From NCBI RefSeq assembly GCF_000802965.1, contig NZ_JSAK01000016.1, positions 1 through 39,436 of the forward strand: 39,436 bases of DNA. Reading direction: 5' to 3'. This DNA is from Pseudomonas fluorescens. GTDB taxonomy: Bacteria; Pseudomonadota; Gammaproteobacteria; Pseudomonadales; Pseudomonadaceae. The notes under the pieces were generated by a model. It was not told the origin of the DNA. It saw nothing but the letters and a program-made list of their open reading frames with translations, and did no database searches. Positions 26,654 to 36,131 of this stretch are shown here, in pieces; the first letter of the stretch is position 1, and every line of letters starts with the position of its first letter. The position numbers and the translations under genes were made by a program.

Positions 26654-29347
26654 TCAGGCGATTGGACCGCGCGGGTAGCGTTTGAGCTTTTCGATCAGCT
26701 CGGAACCCGGGATCGGCCGGTCGAACAGGTAACCCTGGCCGACATCGCAGCGGTGACGGCGCAGGAAGGCCAATTGATCGGCGGTTTCGATGCCTTCAGC
26801 CACGACCTTGATTTTCAGGTTGTGGGCCATGGCGATCACTGCGGAGGTGATTTCCATGTCGTCCTGGTTGTCCGGGATTTCGTGAATAAAGCTTCGATCG
26901 ATCTTGATGATGTCGATGGGGAATTTTTTCAGGTAACTGAGCGACGAGTAACCGGTGCCGAAGTCGTCCATGGCCAGGGTCAGGCCCAGGCGCTTGAGCT
27001 GGTCGAGTTGCAAGTGGGTGTCTTCGGTGGCCTCCAGCAGCAGGCCTTCGGTCAGCTCCAGTTCCAGCAGGTTCGCCGGCAGTGCTTCTTCCTTGAGGAT
27101 GTTGGCGATGGACGCCACCAAGTCCGGGTCGGAGAACTGTTTGGGCGACAGGTTGATCGCCACTTGAAGATTGCCCAGTCCCGCGGCAGTCAGCGCTTTG
27201 CTCATGCGGCAGGCCTGGCGGGCGATCCATTTGCCGATCGGAATGATCAGCCCGGTTTCTTCGGCGACGCTGATGAACTGGTCCGGGCGGATCATGCCTT
27301 TTTCCGGATGATCCCAGCGCAGCAGCGCTTCCATACCCAGCAGACGACCACTACGCAGGCACAGTTTGGGCTGGTAGAACACGTCCAGCTCGTTCTGGGT
27401 CAGGGCGCGGCGCAGGTTGTTCTCGACGAACAGCTTGTAACTGGCCTCGGCATTCAGCGCTTCGGTGAACACCTGCACCTGGTGTTTGCCGTTGGCCTTA
27501 GCCTTGTGCAGCGCCAACCCGGCGTTACGCATCAGGGTTTGCGGGTCGCGCCCGTGCAGCGGCGCGCAGGCCAGGCCCACGGAGCCGGTGACGCTGATCA
27601 ATTGGTTGTCGACGAACATCGGTTTGTCGAGGGTCGCCAGCAATTGATTGGCCACTTGCTGGCCGACAGAGAGGTCGCTGTTGTCCAGCAATACGGCGAA
27701 TTCGTTACTGGCGAACCGCGCCAGGCTGCCGCTCGGAATCAGGCTGTTGCGCAGGCGGCGGGCCAGACTGATCAGCAGCTTGTCGCCGGTCTGGTGGCCG
27801 AGGCTGTCGTTGATCCGCTTGAAGTTGTCGATGTCCACCAGCAACAGGCTGATCGGTGCATCGCTGTCGCGGGCAAAGCGTTCGTCGAGGTTGCGGATAA
27901 ACGCCGGCCGGTTGCCCAGGTTGGTCAGGTTATCGGTGTAGGCCAGGCGTTCGATGCGCTGTTGCGCGAGTTTGTTCTGGGTAATGTCTTCGTAAATGCC
28001 GATGTAGTGGGTCAGTTCACGGTTGTCGCCGTAGACCTTGGAAATCGACAACTGGCCCCAGTAGGGTTCGAGGTTCTTGCGGCGGCTCTTGAATTCGCCC
28101 TGCCAACTGTTGCTCTTGGCCAGCGCAGAAGGCGCGTCGAACAACAGTTCGCTGAGGTTTTCCAGCGCCGGCAGTTCCGACAGCCGTTGGCCGTGGACTT
28201 CTTCGGTGCTGTATTGGGTGATCGCGGTGAAGCTCGGGTTGACGTATTCGACCACGCCGTCGCAATTGACCAGCAAAAAGGCGTTGGCGCTTTGCTCGAC
28301 CGCACGCTGGAACAGGTGCAGGGCGCTGGTGGCGGTGCGGCGGTTGTGGTTGCTGATGACTTGGGCAAACTGATCGGCCAGTTCGCCGGCAAAGGCAATT
28401 TCGTCCGACTGCCAGGCGCGGGTAGCACCAATTTGTTCCAGGCACAGCACCCCGACCACTTGGCCGTCGACCCGGATGCTGGCGTCGAGCATGGCGTTCA
28501 CATCGCGCGGGCGCAGGTGTTCGGCCATTTCCCGGGTGCGGGGGTCGTGCAGGGCGTTGTGAGCGTCGATGGCGCGGCCGGTGTGCAAGGCGTCGAGGTA
28601 ATCCGGAAAGCCACTGACGTCGATCGGCTGCGGCAGCAGGTATTCCTGGCTGACGCGGTGATAGGCCGAGATCGGCACCAGCATCGGCCCTTCGAGGTTC
28701 CACAGGCTGGCGCAGTCAATCTGGTAGATATCGCAGGCGCTGCGGGTGATCAGTTCGGCGGCTTCTTGCAGGGAGTTGTTGCTGCTGTAGCGTTGACGGG
28801 TCAGCAACAGGATCAAGTCCTGCTGGGCGCGCACCCGGTCCAGGTGCAGCAATTGTTCCTGCTGGGCTCGCTGGTTGAGTTCGAGGGCGATTTGCAGGCG
28901 CGAGTTCTGGGTTTCCAGATCGAGGGCGGGCAACAGTGGGTCATCTTCGAACAAACCGTCGATCACCAGCAGGTAACCGCGCAGCAGGTGTCGATTATGT
29001 TGTTTGAAGGGTTCGCCCATTTCCAGCAGGGTCAGCGAGCCTGAGGCGGTGTGCAGGGTGTAGCGGATCAGGTAGTGCGAGCCTTCGCTCAATTGTTGCT
29101 GGATCGCGTCATGCAACTGATAGCGAGCTTCGGGCTCCATCAGGCTCGCATAGGGCGAGCCGACCAGAGCGCACAGCTCCATGGCCGGCAGGCCGAATTG
29201 GCGTTCGCAATTGGGGTCGAGAAACAGCAGGGCCCAGCTGGGTTCATTAAGCCGTTCGAAACGCAGCATGCCGAGCCGCGAGGGCACAGGCAACTGCGTT
29301 ACTACCTCGGCCACCATACGGCTGGCGGCATCGGGTTGGCTTTTCAT
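26654..29347 (-). CDS. dipA: c-di-GMP phosphodiesterase DipA (PAS-GAF-PAS-GGDEF-EAL)
   Basis: This 897-residue signalling protein degrades cyclic di-GMP and in P. aeruginosa drives biofilm dispersal. A PAS-like N-terminus (about 25-130), a GAF domain (about 180-335), a PAS domain (about 345-460), a GGDEF domain (about 465-635) and an EAL domain (about 640-890) follow in order. The diguanylate cyclase motif is degenerate: ASNEF (546-550) in place of GGDEF, so cyclase activity is unlikely. The EAL motif (E673, in MEALLRW) and DDFGTGYSSL are intact. No membrane segment is seen, so it is cytoplasmic. ATG at 29347 has a poor Shine-Dalgarno. The neighbours match PA5017. Confidence 0.92.
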   Translation of the reverse strand: MKSQPDAASRMVAEVVTQLPVPSRLGMLRFERLNEPSWALLFLDPNCERQFGLPAMELCALVGSPYASLMEPEARYQLHDAIQQQLSEGSHYLIRYTLHTASGSLTLLEMGEPFKQHNRHLLRGYLLVIDGLFEDDPLLPALDLETQNSRLQIALELNQRAQQEQLLHLDRVRAQQDLILLLTRQRYSSNNSLQEAAELITRSACDIYQIDCASLWNLEGPMLVPISAYHRVSQEYLLPQPIDVSGFPDYLDALHTGRAIDAHNALHDPRTREMAEHLRPRDVNAMLDASIRVDGQVVGVLCLEQIGATRAWQSDEIAFAGELADQFAQVISNHNRRTATSALHLFQRAVEQSANAFLLVNCDGVVEYVNPSFTAITQYSTEEVHGQRLSELPALENLSELLFDAPSALAKSNSWQGEFKSRRKNLEPYWGQLSISKVYGDNRELTHYIGIYEDITQNKLAQQRIERLAYTDNLTNLGNRPAFIRNLDERFARDSDAPISLLLVDIDNFKRINDSLGHQTGDKLLISLARRLRNSLIPSGSLARFASNEFAVLLDNSDLSVGQQVANQLLATLDKPMFVDNQLISVTGSVGLACAPLHGRDPQTLMRNAGLALHKAKANGKHQVQVFTEALNAEASYKLFVENNLRRALTQNELDVFYQPKLCLRSGRLLGMEALLRWDHPEKGMIRPDQFISVAEETGLIIPIGKWIARQACRMSKALTAAGLGNLQVAINLSPKQFSDPDLVASIANILKEEALPANLLELELTEGLLLEATEDTHLQLDQLKRLGLTLAMDDFGTGYSSLSYLKKFPIDIIKIDRSFIHEIPDNQDDMEITSAVIAMAHNLKIKVVAEGIETADQLAFLRRHRCDVGQGYLFDRPIPGSELIEKLKRYPRGPIA

Positions 29348-29532
29348 ATGGAGGGAAACTCGCTTCGAATATGCTGAACGCGCCGGGCTCTCGCCCTCTT
29401 TACGGTTGGCTGCGGCAAGGTTGCATCATTGCGACACCGACTGACAAGAGACATGAAGGCCAAGTGCTATAAGAATATGTCGGCAGCGGTGAAGATTTCT
29501 CCAGCAAACGATCAAAAGATTGAATTAAACCG

Positions 29533-29596
29533 AAAAGATCGCAGCCTGCGGCAGCTCCCGTCCCAATGCAGGAGCTGCCGAAGGCTGCGATCTTTT
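29533..29596. repeat. REP pair, family B
   Basis: AAAAGATCGCAGCCTGCGGC (29533-29552, continuing AGCTCC) pairs with GGAGCTGCCGAAGGCTGCGA (29571-29590, continuing TCTTTT) with a 3-base central mismatch. It lies 4 bp past the stop of the PhoD-like gene and could end its transcript before dipA. Confidence 0.85.
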
Positions 29597-29600
29597 GCTT

Positions 29601-31007
29601 TTAACGCAACAAAATGCTGGCCGACTCTAAAAAGTGGCCATCCCGGTCGTGGTAGCGCACATCGATCCGGTCTGCATCGACAATGAGATGCGCAAAGTTG
29701 TCCTGGCTGATCACGTTGCTGGTCAATTCGTGGCGATAATCGCCCGCGGCGGTTCTTGCCAATGGTTGATCGAGAATGAAGGTGGACGCTTTGGCATAGG
29801 GCAGCAGTTTGCTGTTGCACAGCGGTGACGAGACGATGGTGTGAACCTCGAAGTCCGGGTCTTCGCTGTGGGTCAGCCGGCTCGTCAAGGAGCCGTGGAC
29901 ATCGCCGGAGACGAAGAAGACGTTCTTGATGCGGTGTGTACGAATCGTCTCCAGTAATCGCAGGCGTTGCTCAGGAAAAGCTTGCCACGCGTCATCGCCC
30001 AGGCGTTTACGGTCGGGGTAAAACATGACACTGGTGACCACGAATTTGACCCGGGCCGGGCTGTGGATCAGCCATTGGCACAAAGCCTGTTCCTGCTCGA
30101 CATCCAGAATGCGCCGGTCGACTTCCGAAAGATTGCGCCGGGTTCTGCTGTCAGTGATAAACCATTCAATATCGCCTTCAGTAAATTGATACCAGTACTT
30201 GTCCAGCTTCTTGTTTATTTGGCCGCTGCCGGACAGTTGCTGTGCCGGGCTATGGCTGGCTTGATATAACTCGTAGGCCTTTATGGCATTGGTATATAGA
30301 AGGTCATCGGATTTATTTCGTTTAGCTGGCCAATTATCTTCAATCTCATGATCGTCAAGGATCATGTAAGTTGGCAGTCCGGACATTAGTTTTGCAATGT
30401 TTGGTTGGGTAAAAGCCACGCGATACTTGTGAAGGATTTCCTTGAGTTCCCGGTCGGGCGCAACGATGTTCAGGTCATCGACATAGATCTGGTCGCCGGT
30501 CATTAACATTGCACTGATGGGCGGGTTGGCGTGTTCCACCAGCTTTGATATCGAGGCGAAAATCCTGTCGCCCAGATGAGGTGCGGATGCGATGCCGGCG
30601 GTGATTCGCAGATAGCGGCAAGATCCTACGACGTAGGCTCGGGGCAGGGTGGGCTGACTGGAGCGGGTGCGGAAGCGATGGATCTGCCGCGGCCATTGCA
30701 GGGGCAGTTCTTCAACCGTTTCCACCGTGTGTACCGGATTCATCGGGCTGAACCAGCCGGCCTGGTATTCATGGTCAGTATCAGCAGCAAGATCATTGAG
30801 GGTAAAGACTTCGCACATGTCGCGAAGATTATCGAGTTTTGCGAAAAGACCTTTTGACCAGCGTTCTTCTCCAAGTCGTCTATAACGGATGCCGGCGAAT
30901 ACCGAAGCATCCTTTTGTTTATCTCCGCGCAAGAATATGCGTACATGATTAGTTGTGCTGTGACCGATTATTGGGCCAACAGTGGGTTTAACTAAGTTCG
31001 AGTCCAT
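29601..31007 (-). CDS. PhoD-like metallophosphatase
   Basis: This 468-residue protein has the binuclear metallophosphatase motifs of the PhoD group: MLMTGDQIYVDD, YMILDDHEIEDNW and FFVSGDVHGSLTS. PhoD enzymes are phosphodiesterases or phosphatases. No signal peptide is visible, so unlike classical PhoD it is probably cytoplasmic and its substrate is unknown. I chose ATG at 31007 (MDSNLVKPTVGPIIG); a TTG at 31040 would add 11 residues without a better ribosome site. The 5' half is clearly richer in A and T than its neighbours, and this gene is extra relative to the dipA-aceF order of P. aeruginosa, so it may have been acquired. Confidence 0.82.
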   Translation of the reverse strand: MDSNLVKPTVGPIIGHSTTNHVRIFLRGDKQKDASVFAGIRYRRLGEERWSKGLFAKLDNLRDMCEVFTLNDLAADTDHEYQAGWFSPMNPVHTVETVEELPLQWPRQIHRFRTRSSQPTLPRAYVVGSCRYLRITAGIASAPHLGDRIFASISKLVEHANPPISAMLMTGDQIYVDDLNIVAPDRELKEILHKYRVAFTQPNIAKLMSGLPTYMILDDHEIEDNWPAKRNKSDDLLYTNAIKAYELYQASHSPAQQLSGSGQINKKLDKYWYQFTEGDIEWFITDSRTRRNLSEVDRRILDVEQEQALCQWLIHSPARVKFVVTSVMFYPDRKRLGDDAWQAFPEQRLRLLETIRTHRIKNVFFVSGDVHGSLTSRLTHSEDPDFEVHTIVSSPLCNSKLLPYAKASTFILDQPLARTAAGDYRHELTSNVISQDNFAHLIVDADRIDVRYHDRDGHFLESASILLR

Positions 31008-31126
31008 TCGGTTTCTGCTATTAAAGTAGACGAGATTCAAGACTAGTTATTGAGCCTTAAAAAATATCGAGCCGAAATGGATTTAAGTTGTGGGCGATAT
31101 CAGCCACAAATGTAGGAAAGGCTTCC

Positions 31127-31228
31127 CGTAGGAGCCGGCTTGCTGGCGATGATCGTTAACGGTAACGCGTAGGGTCTGGATAGACGCGGTGCTTTTTCGA
31201 CCATCGCCAGCAAGCCGGCCCCTACAGG
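31127..31228. repeat. REP pair, family C variant
   Basis: CGTAGGAGCCGGCTTGCTGG (31127-31146, continuing CGATG) is mirrored by CATCGCCAGCAAGCCGGCCC (continuing CTACAGG). It fills the middle of the 342-bp gap between the phoD-like start and the aceF end; the remaining parts of that gap hold only the aceEF terminator and AT-rich sequence. Confidence 0.85.
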
Positions 31229-31250
31229 TTTCCCGGGATTGTGTGAGAGC

Positions 31251-31280
31251 AAAAAAAAGCCCCGCCAAATTGGCGGGGTT
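31251..31280 (-). terminator. Rho-independent terminator of aceEF
   Basis: On the minus strand CCCCGCCAA (31278-31270) pairs with TTGGCGGGG (31268-31260), followed by GC and eight T (31258-31251). It lies about 70 bp beyond the aceF stop. Confidence 0.9.
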
Positions 31281-31349
31281 GAGGTACGAGCGTGGCGCTC
31301 GGAAACGTGAAACGCGACAGGCCCTCCAGCGAAGGAGGGCCGGCCGGTG

Positions 31350-33311
31350 TTACAGCAGGATGGTGCGGATGTCCGCCAGCAGGCTGCCCAGACGCTGGGT
31401 GAAGCGTGCGGCAGCGGCGCCGTTGATCACACGGTGATCGTAGGACAGCGACAGCGGCAGCATCAGCTTCGGCTGGAAGGCTTTGCCGTCCCAGACTGGC
31501 TGGATGGTTGCCTTGGAAACACCGAGGATCGCCACTTCCGGCGCGTTGACGATCGGCGTGAAGCCGGTGCCGCCAATGTGGCCGAGGCTGGAAATGGTGA
31601 AGCAGGCGCCTTGCATGTCGTCAGCCGTGAGCTTCTTGTCGCGGGCCTTGGCGGCCAGCGCAGCGGCTTCGGCCGCCAGTTGCAGCAGGCTCTTCTGGTC
31701 GACGTTCTTGATGACCGGTACCAGCAGGCCATCCGGGGTGTCGACGGCGAAGCCGATGTTGACGTATTTCTTGCGAATGATCGCCTTGCCGCTTGGTGCC
31801 AGCGAACTGTTGAAGTCCGGCAGCTCCTTGAGCAGGTGTGCGCACGACTTGAGCAGCAGCGGCAGGATGGTCAGCTTGACGCCGGCCTTCTCTGCAACGG
31901 CTTTCTGCGCAACACGGAACGCCTCCAGCTCAGTGATATCAGCCGAATCGAACTGAGTCACGTGCGGAATGTTCAACCAGCTGCGGTGCAGGCTCGACGC
32001 GCCGATTTGCATCAGGCGGGTCATCGGTACTTCTTCGATTTCGCCAAAACGGCTGAAGTCGACGACCGGAATCGGCGGGATGCCCGCGCCACCGGTTGCG
32101 CCAGCAGCAGCGGCCGGAGCTTCCTTGGCCTTCTGCATCATGGCTTTGACGTAAACCTGCACGTCTTCTTTCAGGATGCGACCGTGCGGACCGCTGGCGC
32201 CAACAGCGCTCAGCTCCACACCAAATTCACGGGCCAGTTGACGTACGGCTGGGCCGGCGTGAACTTTGGCGCCAGGCTTGGCTGGAGCGGCAACCGGGGC
32301 GGCGGCAGCAGGTGCAGCGGCAGCCGGAGCAGCAGCGGCTGGCGCAGGAGCGCTCGCAGCGGCGGCAGGTGCCGGGGCAGCAGCAGGCGCCGCGCCTTTG
32401 ACTTTCAGCTTGAGGATCAGGTCGCCAGTACCGACTTCGTCATCCAGCTTGACGGAAACGCTTTCCACCACGCCAGCGGCTGGCGATGGAATTTCCATGC
32501 TCGCCTTGTCGGATTCCAGGGTGATCAGCGACTGATCGGCTTCAACGGTGTCGCCGGCCTTGACCAGGACTTCGATGATCTTGGCCTTGCCCGCCGAACC
32601 GATGTCCGGAACGTGGATGTCCTGGACGCTGTCGGCTACCGGTGCAGCCGGAGCGGCAGCGGCTGGCGCAGGAGCAGCGGCGGCAGGGGCAGCAGCCTGA
32701 GCTGGAGCCGCGGCAGCAGCCGGTGCCGCAGCACCCGCCACTTCCAGATCCAGAATCAGGTCGCCAGTGCCGACTTCGTCGTTGAGCTTGACGCTGATGG
32801 CCTTGACCACGCCAGCGGCAGGCGACGGGATCTCCATGCTGGCCTTGTCGGATTCCAGGGTGATCAAAGATTGATCAGCCGAGACGGTATCGCCGACCTT
32901 GACCTGGATCTCGATGATCTGGGCCTTGCCCGACGAGCCGATGTCCGGCACGTGCACTTGCTGAACCGAAGCGGCAGCCGGCGCAGCAGCAGGAGCGGCG
33001 GCGGCAGGAGCAGCAGCCGGTTTGGCTTCTGCTTTTGCAGCTGGCGCAGCGGCAGCCGCAGGGGCCGCCTCAGCGGCACCTTCGACTTCCAGCTCCAGCA
33101 GTTCGTCGCCTTCTTTCAGGCGATCGCCCAGCTTCACTTTCAGGCTCTTGACGATACCGGCCTTCGGCGCGGGCACTTCCATGCTCGCCTTGTCCGATTC
33201 CAGCGTCAGGATGCTCTGGTCGGCTTCGATACGGTCGCCGACCTTCACAAACAGTTCAATTACTTCACCTTCACCGCTGCCGATGTCAGGTACGCGAATG
33301 AGTTCGCTCAC
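31350..33311 (-). CDS. aceF: Pyruvate dehydrogenase E2, dihydrolipoyl acetyltransferase
   Basis: Core acetyltransferase of the pyruvate dehydrogenase complex, 653 residues. Three lipoyl domains (about 2-78, 116-192, 229-306) carry the lipoylated lysine in ESDKAS (K41, K156, K269) and are joined by Ala/Pro linkers. The E1/E3-binding domain follows (about 348-390, GPAVRQLAREFGV), then the catalytic domain ending YDHRVINGAAAARF, with H626 as catalytic base and Asn630 where many E2 proteins have Asp. Start is GTG at 33311 with GAGGAGA upstream, 11 bp after aceE, so one operon. The second and third lipoyl domains are nearly identical. A strong terminator follows. Confidence 0.97.
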   Translation of the reverse strand: MSELIRVPDIGSGEGEVIELFVKVGDRIEADQSILTLESDKASMEVPAPKAGIVKSLKVKLGDRLKEGDELLELEVEGAAEAAPAAAAAPAAKAEAKPAAAPAAAAPAAAPAAASVQQVHVPDIGSSGKAQIIEIQVKVGDTVSADQSLITLESDKASMEIPSPAAGVVKAISVKLNDEVGTGDLILDLEVAGAAAPAAAAAPAQAAAPAAAAPAPAAAAPAAPVADSVQDIHVPDIGSAGKAKIIEVLVKAGDTVEADQSLITLESDKASMEIPSPAAGVVESVSVKLDDEVGTGDLILKLKVKGAAPAAAPAPAAAASAPAPAAAAPAAAAPAAAAPVAAPAKPGAKVHAGPAVRQLAREFGVELSAVGASGPHGRILKEDVQVYVKAMMQKAKEAPAAAAGATGGAGIPPIPVVDFSRFGEIEEVPMTRLMQIGASSLHRSWLNIPHVTQFDSADITELEAFRVAQKAVAEKAGVKLTILPLLLKSCAHLLKELPDFNSSLAPSGKAIIRKKYVNIGFAVDTPDGLLVPVIKNVDQKSLLQLAAEAAALAAKARDKKLTADDMQGACFTISSLGHIGGTGFTPIVNAPEVAILGVSKATIQPVWDGKAFQPKLMLPLSLSYDHRVINGAAAARFTQRLGSLLADIRTILL

Positions 33312-33322
33312 AGAATCTCTCC

Positions 33323-35968
33323 TCAGCAGTCCAGTGGGTTGAGTTTTTCCGGGTTGATACCGAACTTGGCGATGGCTTCGGCCACAACCTTAGGTTCGAT
33401 GTCACCACGGTCAGCCAGTGCTTCCAGGGCTGCCAACACCACGAAATGACGGTCGACTTCGAAGAAATGACGCAGTTTCTTGCGGCTGTCGCTGCGGCCG
33501 AAACCGTCGGTGCCCAGGACTTTGAATTCCTTGGACGGTACCCACTGACGGATCTGCTCGGCGAACAGTTTCATGTAGTCGGTAGAAGCGATGACCGGAC
33601 CTTTACGGCCGTTCAGGCACTCTTCGACGTAGCTCAGCTTAGGCTTCTGGCCAGGGTGCAGACGGTTGGTGCGCTCAACGGCCAGGCCGTCGCGACGCAG
33701 TTCGTTGAAGCTGGTAACGCTCCACACGTCGGCGCCGACGTTGAACTCTTCACGCAGGATCTTCGCGGCTTCACGGACTTCACGCAGGATGGTGCCGGAG
33801 CCCATCAGCTGAACGTGGTGCGCCGCTTCGCGGTTGTCTTCCTCGAGCAGGTACATGCCTTTCTTGATGCCTTCTTCGGCACCGGCCGGCATGGCTGGCT
33901 GCTGGTACGACTCGTTCATCACGGTGATGTAGTAGAAGACGTCCTGTTGCTCTTCGGTCATCTTCTTCATGCCGTCCTGAATGATCACCGCCAGCTCGTA
34001 GCCGTAGGTTGGATCGTAGGTGCGGCAGTTCGGGATGGTGGCGGCCAGCAGGTGGCTGTGACCGTCTTCGTGCTGCAGGCCTTCACCGTTCAGGGTGGTA
34101 CGGCCGGCGGTGCCGCCGATCAGGAAGCCACGGGTACGGCTGTCACCAGCGGCCCAGGCCAAGTCACCGATACGCTGGAAGCCGAACATCGAGTAGAAGA
34201 TGTAGAACGGCAGCATTGGCTGGTTGTGGCTGGAGTACGAAGTACCGGCAGCGATGAAGGAGCTCATGGCGCCCGCTTCGTTGATGCCTTCTTCGAGGAT
34301 CTGGCCCTTCTTGTCTTCCTTGTAGAACATCACCTGGTCTTTATCGACTGGCTCGTAGAGCTGGCCGACGGACGAGTAGATGCCCAACTGACGGAACATG
34401 CCTTCCATACCGAAGGTACGGGCTTCGTCCGGAATGATCGGCACGATGCGCGGGCCGATTTCCTTGTCCTTGACCAGTTGCGCCAGGATGCGCACGAAAG
34501 CCATGGTGGTGGAAATTTCACGGTCGCCGGAACCGTCGAGGATCGCCTTGAGGGTGTCCAGGTCCGGGGTCGGTACGCTGAAGCTCTGCGCGCGACGCTG
34601 TGGCACGAAACCGCCCAGTGCAGTGCGGCGCTCGCTCAGGTAACGGGCTTCGGCGCTGTTTGGCTCTGGCTTGAAGAACGGCAGGTTCTCCAGCTCTTCG
34701 TCCTTGACCGGAATGTCGAAACGATCGCGGAACAGCTTCAGGCTTTCAACATCAACTTTCTTGGTGTTGTGCGCGGTGTTCTTCGCTTCGCCGGCACCGG
34801 TGCCATAACCCTTGATGGTCTTGGCCAGGATAACGGTAGGTTGTTCTTTGTGGTTGACCGCTTCGTGGTACGCCGCGTAGACCTTGTACGGGTCGTGGCC
34901 GCCACGGTTGAGTTTCCAGATCTCGTCGTCGGACAGGTCTTCAACCATCGCCTTGAGTTCTGGCGAGTTGAAGAAGTGTTCACGGACGAACGCGCCGTCT
35001 TTGGCTTTGTAGTTCTGGTACTCGCCGTCGATGACTTCGTCCATGCGACGTTGCAGGATGCCGTCGACGTCCTTGGCCAGCAGTGGATCCCAGAAACGGC
35101 CCCAGATGACTTTGGTCACGTTCCACTGAGCACCGCGGAACACGCCTTCGAGTTCCTGGATGATCTTGCCGTTGCCGCGAACCGGGCCGTCGAGGCGCTG
35201 CAGGTTGCAGTTGATGACGAAGATCAGGTTGTCGAGCTTCTCGCGGCCAGCCAGGGAGATAGCGCCCAGGGATTCCGGCTCGTCGCACTCGCCGTCGCCC
35301 AGGAAGCACCAGACTTTTTGCTTGCCGGCAGGAATGAAGCCACGGGCTTCCAGGTACTTCATGAAGCGCGCCTGGTAGATCGCCTGGATCGGGCCCAGAC
35401 CCATGGATACCGTCGGGAACTGCCAGAAGTCAGGCATCAGCCAAGGGTGCGGGTAGGACGACAGGCCCTGACCGTCGACTTCCTGGCGGAAGTTGTTCAT
35501 CTGGTCTTCGGTGATGCGGCCTTCCATGAATGCGCGGGCGTAAACGCCTGGCGAGGTGTGGCCCTGGAAGTAGATCAGGTCGCCGCCGTGTTCGTCGGTC
35601 GGGGCCTGGAAGAAGTAGTTGAAGCCGATGTCATACAGGGTCGCACTGGAAGCGAAGCTGGAGATGTGACCACCCAGGTCAGAATCTTTCAGGTTCGTAC
35701 GCATTACCATGGCCATCGCGTTCCAGCGCACCAACGAGCGAATGCGGCGTTCCATGAACAGGTCGCCAGGCATGCGTGCTTCGTGGGTTACGGGGATCGT
35801 GTTGCGGTAAGGCGTGGTGATGGCGTAAGGCAACTGCGAACCGCTGCGGGTTGCGAGTTCACCCATACGGGTCATCAGATAGTGAGCACGGTCTTCGCCT
35901 TCTTTGTCGAGAACCGATTCCAGGGCGTCCAGCCATTCCTGGGTTTCGACGGGATCGAGGTCTTGCAT
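33323..35968 (-). CDS. aceE: Pyruvate dehydrogenase E1 component
   Basis: Thiamine-diphosphate-dependent decarboxylase of the pyruvate dehydrogenase complex, homodimeric bacterial type, 881 residues as expected. The ThDP-binding motif is G224-D-G through N253-C-N. The N-terminus (RNTIPVTHEARMPGD) and the central FYIFYSMFGFQRIGDLAWAA block are intact. It makes acetyl-CoA from pyruvate with AceF; the E3 gene is not in the window. ATG at 35968 follows GGAG with a 6-base spacer. It is divergent from glnE, with a dyad-rich gap upstream that likely carries its promoter and operators. Confidence 0.97.
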   Translation of the reverse strand: MQDLDPVETQEWLDALESVLDKEGEDRAHYLMTRMGELATRSGSQLPYAITTPYRNTIPVTHEARMPGDLFMERRIRSLVRWNAMAMVMRTNLKDSDLGGHISSFASSATLYDIGFNYFFQAPTDEHGGDLIYFQGHTSPGVYARAFMEGRITEDQMNNFRQEVDGQGLSSYPHPWLMPDFWQFPTVSMGLGPIQAIYQARFMKYLEARGFIPAGKQKVWCFLGDGECDEPESLGAISLAGREKLDNLIFVINCNLQRLDGPVRGNGKIIQELEGVFRGAQWNVTKVIWGRFWDPLLAKDVDGILQRRMDEVIDGEYQNYKAKDGAFVREHFFNSPELKAMVEDLSDDEIWKLNRGGHDPYKVYAAYHEAVNHKEQPTVILAKTIKGYGTGAGEAKNTAHNTKKVDVESLKLFRDRFDIPVKDEELENLPFFKPEPNSAEARYLSERRTALGGFVPQRRAQSFSVPTPDLDTLKAILDGSGDREISTTMAFVRILAQLVKDKEIGPRIVPIIPDEARTFGMEGMFRQLGIYSSVGQLYEPVDKDQVMFYKEDKKGQILEEGINEAGAMSSFIAAGTSYSSHNQPMLPFYIFYSMFGFQRIGDLAWAAGDSRTRGFLIGGTAGRTTLNGEGLQHEDGHSHLLAATIPNCRTYDPTYGYELAVIIQDGMKKMTEEQQDVFYYITVMNESYQQPAMPAGAEEGIKKGMYLLEEDNREAAHHVQLMGSGTILREVREAAKILREEFNVGADVWSVTSFNELRRDGLAVERTNRLHPGQKPKLSYVEECLNGRKGPVIASTDYMKLFAEQIRQWVPSKEFKVLGTDGFGRSDSRKKLRHFFEVDRHFVVLAALEALADRGDIEPKVVAEAIAKFGINPEKLNPLDC

Positions 35969-36078
35969 GGCTTGCTCCAGGGCGGAAAGGCTACCAGAAT
36001 CGGTTGCCTGAGTTAGCGACTGGCCTTGTGGGCAGACGTTATGAATTCTTGGATTGCCGATAGGTTGTTCCGGCGGCG

Positions 36079-36093
36079 TGTAGTTTTACTACA
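36079..36093. promoter_or_regulatory. Operator-like dyad 1, TGTAGT-N3-ACTACA
   Basis: TGTAGTTTTACTACA is a perfect dyad with a 3-bp centre, about 110-125 bp upstream of aceE. The form TGTAnT-N3-AnTACA resembles sites described for HexR, the RpiR-family sugar catabolism regulator. Regulator assignment is inference. Confidence 0.55.
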
Positions 36094-36131
36094 AATCTTC
36101 GGGCATTTCAGCTATCCGAATGTATATACGA

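Noticed and set aside
26540..29044. 834-codon open frame opposite dipA
   Set aside because: Antisense shadow of dipA; the composition is biased (Gln, Val, Asp) and no family motif is visible.
31347..33449. 700-codon open frame opposite aceF
   Set aside because: Antisense of the repetitive Ala/Pro linker and lipoyl-domain DNA, giving Gly/Ser/Arg runs; not a gene.
33446..36016. 856-codon open frame on the plus strand opposite aceE
   Set aside because: It is a shadow of aceE: high-GC third positions keep the antisense frame open, its product is Val/Asp/Gln-rich without domains, and aceE is fully homologous over the same DNA.
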